A DNA stretch of 64,000 nucleotides from Weissella confusa. Its GTDB lineage: Bacteria > Bacillota > Bacilli > Lactobacillales > Lactobacillaceae. The stretch lies in NCBI GenBank assembly GCA_016466735.1, contig JAAOED010000004.1, positions 62,001-126,000 of the forward strand, read 5' to 3'. Position numbers and translations under genes: made by a program. Of the stretch, positions 7,855 through 14,619 are shown in pieces (position 1 is the stretch's first letter; every line of letters begins with the position of its first letter). The notes beneath the pieces are model-generated. The model ran no database searches and was not told the DNA's origin. It saw nothing but the letters and a program-made list of their open reading frames with translations.

Positions 7855-9724
7855 CAAGTAACCCGCTTTCTGCGCTGTTGAACCAGTCCGCAACTTGCTG
7901 TGCACTCATGTGTTCAACTTGCCATGTGGCATCATTTACCATTCCAAACTCTTCAAAGTGATACATCGCTTGTGTCATGGCGTCGATAATAGCGTCCACA
8001 ACGTCAATTTTTAGCGTGGCTTTTGTCTTATCAACTTGAATTCCCACACTATCTTCACGTAGCACGGCATTCAACAACGCCTTTTCCATTGTGATGTCGT
8101 CTAATCGGTCAACCGAATTTTCAACAAAGATACGTTGTAAGAACTTGGTGGCGTCTTTCAGCTCACCTGTGCGCTGCCTAATTGGTTGCAGTGGGAACAC
8201 TGAATTGTTTTCCAGCATCTTCACCATGTTAGTGGCTCCCATTGCATCGTAACCAAAGAACAGCACGTCCAAGTCATTTTCTTCAACATAATCAAGCAAC
8301 CAAGCGTAAACTTCGTCGTCGTTAATCATCCCTTGTTCGTGGCTAGTAATGGTGGCATAGCCAAGTCGTTCAGCTTCACGGTAGTTGATACCGTCCTGCT
8401 TCTCTTTGGCTTCAATAGAACCAGATTTATGCCACGGTATGAATGAGTGTTGTTCAATGTGCCATCGTCCATTACCTTCTGGATCAACATAAGGATAAAC
8501 AAACGCAATTGCTGTGTTATCGGACATCATTGAGTAGTCGAAGCCAATGTAAACTTGGCGTCCACGTATATCGAAGTCTGGAACAACAGCGCTCTCAACA
8601 TCAGCCAAGTTTAAGAAGCTGTCAGTTGATTGTGCCAGCCACATGTTCATGTTTTTGGTTTGGAACGCTGGCAAATCACCTTGCAGCATCTTTGTGTCGC
8701 GTTCAGTTGTCAAACCCTTTAGCAAAACATCATGTTGACCTTTCAAATCAAGCAACGGGTTCGACTTCACCCAAGTTTCAGGCTTAAATGTCTCATTTAG
8801 GCTGTCTTGCGCCCAAACCAACACCAAATTGTCGTCGTTTGCGCGGTTCCAGTCCTGTTCCATGATTTGCTGACCAGCCTTTTGATCGTCATGAAAAGGC
8901 ACCGTTGGGTCTGGGTATGATGTCGAAATTTGAATGAATTGCTTGTTGGGCACCTTGACCTGGCCAGAAGTAATCTTGGCAATTTTTTCACGACTCTTAA
9001 CTTCACCAATTTCATCAAAAACGGCTGTCTTGAAGTGGAACGAGTCGTATTGACCTGATTCATGACTAATGGCTCGCATTACATTGTTGAAATTCTTCAT
9101 AACAATCTGGTCATTTTGAACTTTCAATCCTGATTCAGTAGCCAACGATTTCCATGGGTCAACCATCGTCATCTTATTAAGTGCTGTTCCAATATACCCG
9201 AACAATTTACTAGTTTGTTTCCAATTGATAGATGCAACTAGATAGTCTTGGTTAGACAATCCAATTGACTCAATCATGAAGTCATAGGCCATAAGAATAG
9301 CCATTAGATAAGTTTTACCTTGTCCGCGCGCAACTGACAGAATAGCCGTTGTATATCGTTTGTTACCAAGGTGGTCACGCCACCCAACCAACTGAGTTAG
9401 CGCAAACTTTTCCCACGGCATAAGTGGCATTGGTTCACCGGTATCAACATCAGGAAATACACTCGCAAATTGAAGTATCTTGTTGGCTTCCCTGACGTTG
9501 TAATGGTAATCGAACGAATCATCTGTTTCTGAACGCACCAAGTCTTGAATATGCCGGAACGCTGCAAGCTTAATCATATAGCCAGCAAGAACATCACCAT
9601 CTAGGACACTGAATGCGTACTTTGTTCCAGCGTCCTTGTATTTGGTTCTGATATCTGCGTAATCGCCATGTAGTTGCTGGTACCAACCTAGAACGTCGTG
9701 TGATTGAGTTAGATCAACTCTCAT
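7844..9724 (-). CDS. terL: terminase large subunit
   Basis: A 626-residue ATPase-nuclease that packages DNA into proheads. The classic motor motif is ARGQGKT near residues 132-138, followed by the Walker B segment AVFDEIGE, and in the C-terminal nuclease half GFDYSMMSDNTAIAF with the metal-binding Asp. I chose ATG 9724 (MRVDLTQSHD) because GGAGGTGA lies eight bases upstream; a frame start at 9739 lies before that site. It overlaps the small subunit gene by 11 bases. Length and motifs are normal for phage terminases. Confidence 0.95.
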   Translation of the reverse strand: MRVDLTQSHDVLGWYQQLHGDYADIRTKYKDAGTKYAFSVLDGDVLAGYMIKLAAFRHIQDLVRSETDDSFDYHYNVREANKILQFASVFPDVDTGEPMPLMPWEKFALTQLVGWRDHLGNKRYTTAILSVARGQGKTYLMAILMAYDFMIESIGLSNQDYLVASINWKQTSKLFGYIGTALNKMTMVDPWKSLATESGLKVQNDQIVMKNFNNVMRAISHESGQYDSFHFKTAVFDEIGEVKSREKIAKITSGQVKVPNKQFIQISTSYPDPTVPFHDDQKAGQQIMEQDWNRANDDNLVLVWAQDSLNETFKPETWVKSNPLLDLKGQHDVLLKGLTTERDTKMLQGDLPAFQTKNMNMWLAQSTDSFLNLADVESAVVPDFDIRGRQVYIGFDYSMMSDNTAIAFVYPYVDPEGNGRWHIEQHSFIPWHKSGSIEAKEKQDGINYREAERLGYATITSHEQGMINDDEVYAWLLDYVEENDLDVLFFGYDAMGATNMVKMLENNSVFPLQPIRQRTGELKDATKFLQRIFVENSVDRLDDITMEKALLNAVLREDSVGIQVDKTKATLKIDVVDAIIDAMTQAMYHFEEFGMVNDATWQVEHMSAQQVADWFNSAESGLLDDY

Positions 9725-10196
9725 CGTCATCACCTCCATTCAATAGCGCTTGCAGTTGTTCCGTAGCACTTGGCTTGTCTTTTCCGTCGTCCAAACTCAA
9801 TTGCATAAGTTCAGCACGGCTGGCAGGTGATAAACCAAGCTCACTACCTAATGATTTCAACTGCTTAATGGCATCCGAGTAAATCTGTGTACTTGGGTTA
9901 CGCTTATAGCCCGTCATATCGTTAGCAATCACATCACCGGTCACTGGGTTAACCACCGTCTTATAAACTTTGGTAACTTGACCATTCTCTTTGATATCTT
10001 CATAGGCATTTCGATAAATCTCGTATTGACTTGCGTACATTTCAACCAAATTCTTATCCAATGGAGCCATCTTGTTTGAAGCATTAAGTACGGGCACCAT
10101 TTTACGCCACATAGCACTTGCAATCTTGCCTAAGTGATGTGGCGGTGTCAGCGACAAAACCGCGTCAGACTCGCTTTCATAGCTTTTTCGTGGCAC
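9714..10196 (-). CDS. terS: terminase small subunit, P27 family
   Basis: A 160-residue protein with the P27-type pattern: TPPHHLGKIASAMWRKMVPVL (about 17-37), the helical ALL-type region with VEMYASQYEIYRNAYEDI, and NPSTQIYSDAIKQLKSLGSELGLSPASRAEL near 110-140. It recognises the packaging site and delivers DNA to the large subunit. The start is GTG at 10196 with AAGGAGG nine bases upstream. The terL gene overlaps its end. Confidence 0.88.
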   Translation of the reverse strand: MPRKSYESESDAVLSLTPPHHLGKIASAMWRKMVPVLNASNKMAPLDKNLVEMYASQYEIYRNAYEDIKENGQVTKVYKTVVNPVTGDVIANDMTGYKRNPSTQIYSDAIKQLKSLGSELGLSPASRAELMQLSLDDGKDKPSATEQLQALLNGGDDDES

Positions 10197-10354
10197 CTAA
10201 CATCACCTCCTTAATTGCTGGGTACCCCCCTATTAAAAATTTTTCAAAATCAAACTTTTCTACAAGAACACAGTAATGTGTGTGCTTTTCTTTTGCCGGT
10301 CATGGGGTGGGGTCATTTAATTTTCAGAACGTGTTCGAGTAATTATGCCGGACA
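10197..10354. other. candidate packaging (cos) region
   Basis: A 158-base gap between terS and the terminator of the HNH gene has no reading frame. It holds a run of C residues (GGTACCCCCC near 10221) and a G-rich tract (ATGGGGTGGGGTC near 10302). Cos sites of Gram-positive siphoviruses often lie beside the HNH and terS genes. No end sequence can be proved from the prophage form. Confidence 0.3.
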
Positions 10355-10357
10355 AAA

Positions 10358-10397
10358 TAAAAAGCGCTTAAAACGGCTCTCATTGCGTTTTAGCGCT
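10358..10397 (-). terminator. intrinsic terminator of the HNH gene
   Basis: On the minus strand AGCGCTAAAACG and CGTTTTAAGCGCT pair across a ~10-base loop with one bulge, followed by TTTTATTTTG. The stem overlaps the HNH stop codon. Transcription of the HNH gene would end before terS, so the packaging and structural genes probably have their own promoter in 10200-10350. Confidence 0.7.
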
Positions 10398-10919
10398 ATC
10401 CATAAAATCTGGTAAGTACTTAATGTCGGGCACTGCTGCCACGTTCTTCAATTCGTTCCCTGCTCCTGTACCGTAATACTCCTGCTCCCAACGTGTCTTG
10501 CCGGTGTGGCATGCAGCACAGATGGTTGCTAGGTTGCTTAGGTCAGCACGCTTACTTGGATCGAACTCATAGGGAATGATGTGGTCTACTATCTTGCCTG
10601 GTGTCATCCGTCTATTAGCTACACAGTATTGGCACAGGTAGTTGTCACGCTCTAGCACTGCTGGTCTTAGTCCATTCTTCCATTGCTTATTCCGATAGAA
10701 CTTATCTTGTTCCCGCTTGGTATCATTGCGTACACGTTGCGTCTTGTTGTACTTGTGGTAGTACTGTGACGTATGCTTGACGTTCCATTCCTTACGCTTG
10801 GCTTGGTACTCTGCCTCATGTTCGATATGCATTTCGCAGTAATGGTTTGGTGTCTCTGCCAACCTGTGGCATCTTACACCGGCAGGGCTGACGTATCTGC
10901 ATCGTGTCATCTTAGCCAT
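10380..10919 (-). CDS. HNH endonuclease (packaging-associated)
   Basis: A 179-residue protein. The N terminus has a small zinc-ribbon-like pattern (MTRCRY...RCHR...HYCEMHIEHE). The C-terminal half has the HNH core: RDNYLCQYC, then KIVDHIIPYEF, LSNLATICAACHTGKT. HNH proteins beside the terminase genes, as in HK97 gp74, assist cos cleavage. I chose ATG 10919 because GGAAGGAG precedes it; the frame stays open to 10982 but without a ribosome site. A second small protein with a similar zinc ribbon lies just upstream. Confidence 0.85.
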   Translation of the reverse strand: MAKMTRCRYVSPAGVRCHRLAETPNHYCEMHIEHEAEYQAKRKEWNVKHTSQYYHKYNKTQRVRNDTKREQDKFYRNKQWKNGLRPAVLERDNYLCQYCVANRRMTPGKIVDHIIPYEFDPSKRADLSNLATICAACHTGKTRWEQEYYGTGAGNELKNVAAVPDIKYLPDFMDSAKTQ

Positions 10920-10935
10920 GTACCTAACTCCTTCC

Positions 10936-11079
10936 TTAATTAGTAATATGTATGCACCGCGTTGCCTGCTTGGCATGTACATACTTCTTCATGCGTGCTT
11001 CATAATGTGGCTGGCAATATGTCCAACCTGGTTTAATCAACTCACGGCAACCAATCTCTGCACACCTATGCATTCTCAT
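10936..11079 (-). CDS. 47-residue zinc-ribbon microprotein
   Basis: The frame starts at ATG 11079, overlapping the stop of the upstream gene as ATGA, and ends with TAA at 10936. The protein begins MRMHRCAEIGCRELI and continues with YCQPHYEARMKKY. The C-x4-C ... C-x2-H pattern resembles the N-terminal ribbon of the HNH protein that follows. It may be a DNA-binding helper of packaging or a partial duplication of that ribbon. No function is known to me. Confidence 0.6.
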   Translation of the reverse strand: MRMHRCAEIGCRELIKPGWTYCQPHYEARMKKYVHAKQATRCIHITN

Positions 11080-11399
11080 ATCACAGTGGTCTGACGAAAT
11101 CCCTTAGATTGACCACGCTTGTCAGTCATATCAAAGTAATTGATGTCAAATTCCTTATGATTTTGATTCTCTGTATCAGTATTCCAATCAACCGTAAGGC
11201 TAATCAATGATTTGTCATTAACTACGGCAATTAAATCGCCATCTACCCACACCTTTGGTACATCACGAATGTCATCAAACTCAATACGAACATACGGTTG
11301 CTCTGTTGTGTGCACTTCATTAGCACCGTAAACGTGCGTGTACTTCCTACGATTGACATTGTTACTCTTAATCAACTTACCCATTAAGTTCTTGTGCAT
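11076..11399 (-). CDS. hypothetical phage protein
   Basis: A 107-residue protein (MHKNLMGKLIKSNNVNRRKY..., ending SKGFRQTTVI) with a beta-rich pattern such as VRIEFDDIRDVPKVWVDGDLI. I do not recognise the family. Its stop overlaps the next start as ATGA, so it belongs with the packaging genes. A terminator lies just upstream of it, so it may be the first gene of this transcript. Confidence 0.65.
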   Translation of the reverse strand: MHKNLMGKLIKSNNVNRRKYTHVYGANEVHTTEQPYVRIEFDDIRDVPKVWVDGDLIAVVNDKSLISLTVDWNTDTENQNHKEFDINYFDMTDKRGQSKGFRQTTVI

Positions 11400-11426
11400 G
11401 TCGACACTCCTTTTCAGTGCAAAATA

Positions 11427-11454
11427 AAAAGGCTACCCGATTGGATAACCTTTA
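11427..11454 (-). terminator. intrinsic terminator
   Basis: On the minus strand AAAGGTTATCC pairs with GGGTAGCCTTT (11 bp with G-U pairs, 4-base loop), followed by TTTATTTTGC. It would end any transcript from the upstream tRNA-like element and insulate the packaging genes. Confidence 0.75.
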
Positions 11455-11462
11455 ATAACTAA

Positions 11463-11565
11463 TGTATCTGATGAGTTTCGAACTCATTTATTACTAAACC
11501 TGAATCTTTCATCTCTCAGAATGGAGATCAACAATTTACTGCATTACCTAATATGCTACAAATAC
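11463..11565 (-). tRNA. tRNA-like element B (degenerate or atypical)
   Basis: The minus strand shows an acceptor-like pair GTATTTG/CAGATAC with one G-U, a D-arm GCAT-ATTAGGTA-ATGC, and a perfect T-arm ATGAG-TTCGAAA-CTCAT, with A as discriminator base. The middle is abnormal. The only good anticodon-like stem (ATCTC/GAGAT) has an 8-base loop and is offset by about 12 bases. At 103 bases it is too long for a normal tRNA. It may be a decayed tRNA or a tRNA-like RNA. Confidence 0.4.
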
Positions 11566-11715
11566 GTGCCTATTTGCTCAACCTAATCAACATTAATAGA
11601 TGGACTATCTTATAACAATCATATAATTAATCGTTAGTAGTCTCTCTAAGCAAATATTCCCAATAAAATTAACTATATCATAATGAACATGATAATACAA
11701 ATATTTTCAAGTTTA

Positions 11716-11842
11716 TGCAAGCGGTTAGGATTTGCACCTAACATGATAGTGCTAGGCTTCTTGAGAAGTGGCCACGTCCCATCTAGCACCATTTCGTTGC
11801 TCTCTAGTCCAACTAAGCGTCTACCTATTCCGCCATACATGC
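11716..11842 (-). tRNA. tRNA-like element A (Leu/Ser-type outline, atypical)
   Basis: The minus strand has a Leu-type start (TGGCGGAATAGGTAGACGC as D-arm) and a T-arm TTAGG-TGCAAAT-CCTAA, with a weak acceptor pair GCATGTA/CGCTTGC. The anticodon stem GTTG/CAAC closes on a loop of about 8-10 bases instead of 7. The variable arm is a 10-bp stem (ATGGTGCTAG/CTAGCACTAT) closing 27 bases with a further hairpin. It spans 127 bases, so a standard decoding tRNA is unlikely. Confidence 0.4.
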
Positions 11843-11949
11843 TTTATTTCAATTTTTCTACTCTATCATAATAACTTGGACCGCCCGCACCTTGCATGCG
11901 GCACTTATGAACCATATACGCGCTTTTCTTCGTAAAATTAGTCAAAATA

Positions 11950-11983
11950 AAATAAAAAGGTAACAATCTAACTGATTGCTACC
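11950..11983 (-). terminator. terminator after the phage tRNA pair
   Basis: On the minus strand AGGTAGCAATC pairs with GATTGTTACCT around a 5-base loop, followed by TTTTATTTTATTTT. It lies just downstream of tRNA-Leu and would end the tRNA transcript. Confidence 0.75.
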
Positions 11984-11994
11984 TGATGTGAATA

Positions 11995-12076
11995 TGCCGA
12001 TAGTGGGATTCGAACCCACAACCAATTAAGGGACGGATTTTAAGTCCGCTGCGTATGCCAGTTCCGCCATATCGGC
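11995..12076 (-). tRNA. tRNA-Leu (UAA)
   Basis: A complete cloverleaf on the minus strand: acceptor GCCGATA/TATCGGC, D-arm GCGGAACTGGCATACGC, anticodon loop CTTAAAA with anticodon TAA, long variable arm, and T-arm GTGGG-TTCGAAT-CCCAC. The discriminator is A. CCA is not encoded. It lies inside the prophage and reads UUA codons. Confidence 0.92.
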
Positions 12077-12163
12077 TTATAAAAGCAAAGATTAATAGAC
12101 ATCTGTGTAAGTGTTGTAGCACTATAGGGATGAAATAGGCCTAACATCTATCAATCCATGCCA

Positions 12164-12237
12164 TGTTCCCTACTGGTCTCGAACCAGTGACCGGACGGTT
12201 ATGAGCCGTCTGCTCTAACCAACTGAGCTAAAGGAAC
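12164..12237 (-). tRNA. tRNA-Met (CAU)
   Basis: A complete 74-base cloverleaf on the minus strand: acceptor GTTCCTT/AGGGAAC with one G-U, D-arm TAGCTCAGTTGGTTAGAGC, anticodon stem GACGG/CCGTC with loop CTCATAA, and T-arm ACTGG-TTCGAGA-CCAGT. The mismatch at the acceptor end typical of initiator tRNA is absent, so it is elongator Met or, if the C is modified to lysidine, Ile2. Confidence 0.9.
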
Positions 12238-12242
12238 AAAAG

Positions 12243-12281
12243 AATACTTCCAAATACAGCGAGTACGTATTTGGAAGTATT
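12243..12281 (-). terminator. strong hairpin terminator after the CsbD-like gene
   Basis: A perfect 15-bp inverted repeat (AATACTTCCAAATAC and its complement) with a 9-base loop lies right after the stop, followed by CTTTTG on the minus strand. It separates the CsbD-like gene from the tRNAs. Confidence 0.75.
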
Positions 12282-12287
12282 AAAAAA

Positions 12288-12494
12288 TTACTTATCAAAC
12301 TTTTCCTTGATGTCTTCAACTACATCTTCTGCGGCATCCTTAACATCTCCAAAGGCATCCTTGGCCTTACCCAATAGTCCTTGGACCTTACCTTCTACCT
12401 CACGAGTTTCATCTCCAGTAACCTTACCTTCAACTTCCTTCGCCTTACCTGTTACTTGATCCTTTGCGCCATCAATCTTGTCTTCTAAAGCCAT
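12288..12494 (-). CDS. CsbD-family stress protein
   Basis: A 68-residue, highly charged, helical protein: MALEDKIDGAKDQVTGKAKE, then VEGKVTGDETREVEGKVQGLLG, and a second amphipathic part DAFGDVKDAAEDVVEDIKEK. This is the CsbD pattern, a family induced by general stress in many bacteria with no proven biochemical role. The gene is within the prophage with its own terminator, next to the tRNAs. That suggests an accessory cargo gene picked up from a bacterial chromosome. A purine-rich Shine-Dalgarno (GAGGGGGG) precedes the ATG. Confidence 0.85.
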   Translation of the reverse strand: MALEDKIDGAKDQVTGKAKEVEGKVTGDETREVEGKVQGLLGKAKDAFGDVKDAAEDVVEDIKEKFDK

Positions 12495-12579
12495 GATCGT
12501 ACCCCCCTCAGGTTATCTATAATATGTTACACAAATGGTATATCCACTTGGTTAAATAGTCAATAAATAAATTGCGCAA

Positions 12580-13005
12580 CTAATAACTGCTGCTTTCCTT
12601 AACTCGCAGATCATCAACGTCAGAAAAATTATCAGCGAACAACAGAAACGCTTCATCGATAATCTCTTGACCACGTCTAGTGCTGTAACCAGTCAGTGCT
12701 TCTACTTGTAACCATTCTAAGTGTCGGACGTATCGCAACCACATGAAGTGCCTGTGTGGCTGTGTCATAACCTTGATGGCATGGACAACGGCATCGTAGT
12801 AGTACACAGCATCAGTGTGGTTCGTGAACCGCTCATCGTTGGCATTGCCAAATGATCGTGCACTTGGCATGTCTGAAATTTCAACTGACTTCAAATCAAC
12901 ATATCCCATATCAGCCATGTTCACGATACGTGGCCACTCACTATCAAAAAACTCTCGAACTGCTTCTCTTGTTGCCTTCTCATTCACCGCTGGTAAAAGT
13001 GCCAT
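12580..13005 (-). CDS. ArpU-family late transcription regulator
   Basis: A 141-residue protein that fits the ArpU/LtrA-like family of LAB and enterococcal phages: an N-terminal FFDSEWPRIVNMADMGY segment, then MWLRYVRHLEWLQVEALTGYSTRRGQEIIDEAF, a sigma-like helix-turn-helix. Such proteins sit at the end of the early operon and switch on the late genes, which is the position here. Start ATG 13005 follows GGAGG. The DNA target was not found. Confidence 0.8.
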   Translation of the reverse strand: MALLPAVNEKATREAVREFFDSEWPRIVNMADMGYVDLKSVEISDMPSARSFGNANDERFTNHTDAVYYYDAVVHAIKVMTQPHRHFMWLRYVRHLEWLQVEALTGYSTRRGQEIIDEAFLLFADNFSDVDDLRVKESSSY

Positions 13006-13059
13006 TCCTACGTCCTCCGAACCATGTTAAAATGAACTTACCTTAAATTCTTTTACATG

Positions 13060-13086
13060 GCGCTGGACTTTGGTCTGGCGCTTTTT
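13060..13086 (+). terminator. plus-strand terminator-like hairpin inside the minus-strand operon
   Basis: GCGCTGGAC and GTCTGGCGC pair on the plus strand (9 bp with two G-U pairs, loop TTTG), followed by TTTTTG. On the minus strand the G-U pairs become C-A mismatches and no T tract follows. It would stop antisense rather than operon transcription. Confidence 0.45.
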
Positions 13087-13091
13087 GTTTA

Positions 13092-13319
13092 TCATAAGTG
13101 ACCGTAATTAGCGACGGCTTCATCACCAGTTTTCCGCCACTCTGTCACTTTATGGTCCACAATCTCATCAAATTGTTTTAGCAGCTCTGGCTTACTGTGT
13201 TTCAAGTCCAGCCAGTCGACTCCCGCATACTCCATAAGCACACTCATAGCAATCCAACGCGTTGCATGCTCGTTAAAGAATAGTTGCTCATGCTCATATA
13301 ATGTTTCCGGTTGTGGCAT
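13092..13319 (-). CDS. hypothetical phage protein
   Basis: A 75-residue protein (MPQPETLYEHEQLFFNEHAT..., ending GDEAVANYGHL), helical and mildly acidic, with a WIAMSVLMEYAGVDWLDL segment. No family is recognised. It is part of the string of small genes between the RusA and ArpU genes. A GGGGTGG element precedes the ATG at 13319. Confidence 0.6.
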   Translation of the reverse strand: MPQPETLYEHEQLFFNEHATRWIAMSVLMEYAGVDWLDLKHSKPELLKQFDEIVDHKVTEWRKTGDEAVANYGHL

Positions 13320-13356
13320 TATTCTTCCACCCCTTTTCTATCGTAATTTCATCCAC

Positions 13357-13545
13357 CTATCCTTCTTCTACCCAATAGTAATACCCAACTAACCACTTGC
13401 TGACCATATGTTTGATGAGCCACTTGCTACTTGTTCGATATGCCTGGCGCTTGTTCCACGTCCGCACAATCACGCGATTGCCTTCTGGCGTATAAGCGAG
13501 TTTGAAGTAGCCTTGCTTATCTCGGAAATAGTAATACTTACGCAT
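13357..13545 (-). CDS. hypothetical basic aromatic-rich protein
   Basis: A 62-residue protein starting MRKYYYFRDKQGYFKLAYTP and ending KWLVGYYYWVEEG, strongly basic and rich in Tyr and Trp. The ATG at 13545 overlaps the end of the upstream microgene (ATGCGTAA), so translation is coupled. The frame extends upstream to 13560 without a better start. It may bind nucleic acid, judged only by charge. No family is recognised. Confidence 0.55.
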   Translation of the reverse strand: MRKYYYFRDKQGYFKLAYTPEGNRVIVRTWNKRQAYRTSSKWLIKHMVSKWLVGYYYWVEEG

Positions 13546-13675
13546 GATCATCCAACTCAATCTGCTTCAATGCTTCACGCGCTTCGTTGTAACCAGCGTC
13601 TTTACGGAACTCCAACCAGTTCGAGTATCCACGTCCTTCTGCGTATTCCTTCATCTGCTTTGCAGTCACTCCCAT
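13538..13675 (-). CDS. 45-residue hypothetical protein
   Basis: The frame starts at ATG 13675, three bases after the stop of the upstream gene, and ends with TAA at 13538. The protein (MGVTAKQMKEYAEGRGYSNW..., ending KQIELDDHA) is helical and reads like a real phage product. It overlaps the next gene by eight bases. Function unknown. Confidence 0.55.
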   Translation of the reverse strand: MGVTAKQMKEYAEGRGYSNWLEFRKDAGYNEAREALKQIELDDHA

Positions 13676-13677
13676 GA

Positions 13678-13845
13678 TTACCACTCCTCACGTTCAACGA
13701 CCGACTTAACGGCCATGACTTGATATGCCTTGCCATGGTAGTGTGCTAACAGCAAGTCCAAATCATCACCAGCATCGACTACTTCGTGATATTCACGTCC
13801 AATGTTCATGTTGAACACAACATACGTTGGCATTTTCTTACCCAT
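13678..13845 (-). CDS. hypothetical phage protein
   Basis: A 55-residue protein beginning MGKKMPTYVVFNMNIGREYH and ending AVKSVVEREEW. I chose ATG 13845 because AAAGGAG precedes it at ideal spacing; the frame stays open to 13866. No family is recognised. It is the first of a run of overlapping small genes (13845 to 13357). Confidence 0.6.
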   Translation of the reverse strand: MGKKMPTYVVFNMNIGREYHEVVDAGDDLDLLLAHYHGKAYQVMAVKSVVEREEW

Positions 13846-13904
13846 GTTTACTCCTTTGTTACCCACCCTATCCCGCCATTAATGGCTCATCTCAGTCTGT
13901 GATA

Positions 13905-14002
13905 TTACATCCGCCAAATTTCAATTCGAAGCGCCCGTGTAAAGTTCATCATCTTTCGGCTGCGCTTATCAATAATTTGTGCGTCACCTTGTACTTTTCC
14001 AT
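13905..14002 (-). pseudogene. possible frameshifted microgene after rusA
   Basis: From ATG 14002 the frame closes after 17 codons. If one A is restored in the AAAA run near the start, a 32-residue product appears (MEKVQGDAQIIDKRSRKMMN and on to RALRIEIWRM, TAA at 13905). That composition looks protein-like. The ATG lies right after the rusA stop. It may be a decayed gene, a sequencing error in a short homopolymer, or chance. Confidence 0.3.
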
Positions 14003-14004
14003 GA

Positions 14005-14448
14005 TTAATTCTCCCAACTAATTTCTACACGTGCATTTTCCTTATCAATGCCAGCGAAACGATCTAACAACCCGTGCACGTAGTTCAGGTTGTCGTTTGG
14101 CATGAACTCGATGCCACGTACTGTTGTGTTCTGAAACGCATCAAACATGAACTTGTGCGTAAACGTCCAGTTATCTAGGTCAGTTCGACGGTCAGGTAAA
14201 TACCAATCGAAGTTAAATGTTGTTGCTTCTTCAATCGGTGGCAAACCATCGACAATCGACTGACTAACAACATCGATAATGCGGTCCTGAATTTTGTGCT
14301 TATAAGTATTCGCCACGATGCGTCCGTGTGGCATACCATGAATAAGAATCCAGTTGTTCAACGTCATCTTAACGTCCTTAAGCACACCCTTTTGCTTTCG
14401 CTTGATAATGAACGCATTAATTGGGATGACAATTTTTGCTTTTTCCAT
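14005..14448 (-). CDS. rusA: RusA-family Holliday junction resolvase
   Basis: A 147-residue protein (MEKAKIVIPINAFIIKRKQK). Near residues 90-105 it has PDRRTDLDNWTFTHKFMFDAF, with the acidic D-x-D-N signature, and later FMPNDNLNYVHG, both typical of RusA nucleases that resolve four-way junctions in replicating phage DNA. I take ATG 14448, which overlaps the stop of the preceding microgene by one base; an in-frame TTG just before it is less likely. Confidence 0.88.
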   Translation of the reverse strand: MEKAKIVIPINAFIIKRKQKGVLKDVKMTLNNWILIHGMPHGRIVANTYKHKIQDRIIDVVSQSIVDGLPPIEEATTFNFDWYLPDRRTDLDNWTFTHKFMFDAFQNTTVRGIEFMPNDNLNYVHGLLDRFAGIDKENARVEISWEN

Positions 14449-14618
14449 CAACTATTTACCTTTTCGATAATACGCACTGATGAAACATCACCACCCACAA
14501 ATGCAACAACATTGCGTGCTTCGTAAAACTGATCATTCGCTTCATCTAGTGTCAAATTATTCCAGTAGTGGTCTTCGCCAAAATAATTGGCTACCACTTC
14601 ATAACGTCGTTCATCCAT
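14448..14618 (-). CDS. 56-residue hypothetical protein
   Basis: The frame runs from ATG 14618 to TGA at 14448, where the stop shares its A with the rusA ATG (TGATG). The protein (MDERRYEVVANYFGEDHYWN..., ending SVRIIEKVNS) has an LTLDEANDQFYEARNVV segment typical of small phage proteins. An AAAGG element precedes it. No function is known. The tight coupling on both sides supports a real gene. Confidence 0.65.
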   Translation of the reverse strand: MDERRYEVVANYFGEDHYWNNLTLDEANDQFYEARNVVAFVGGDVSSVRIIEKVNS

Positions 14619-14619
14619 A

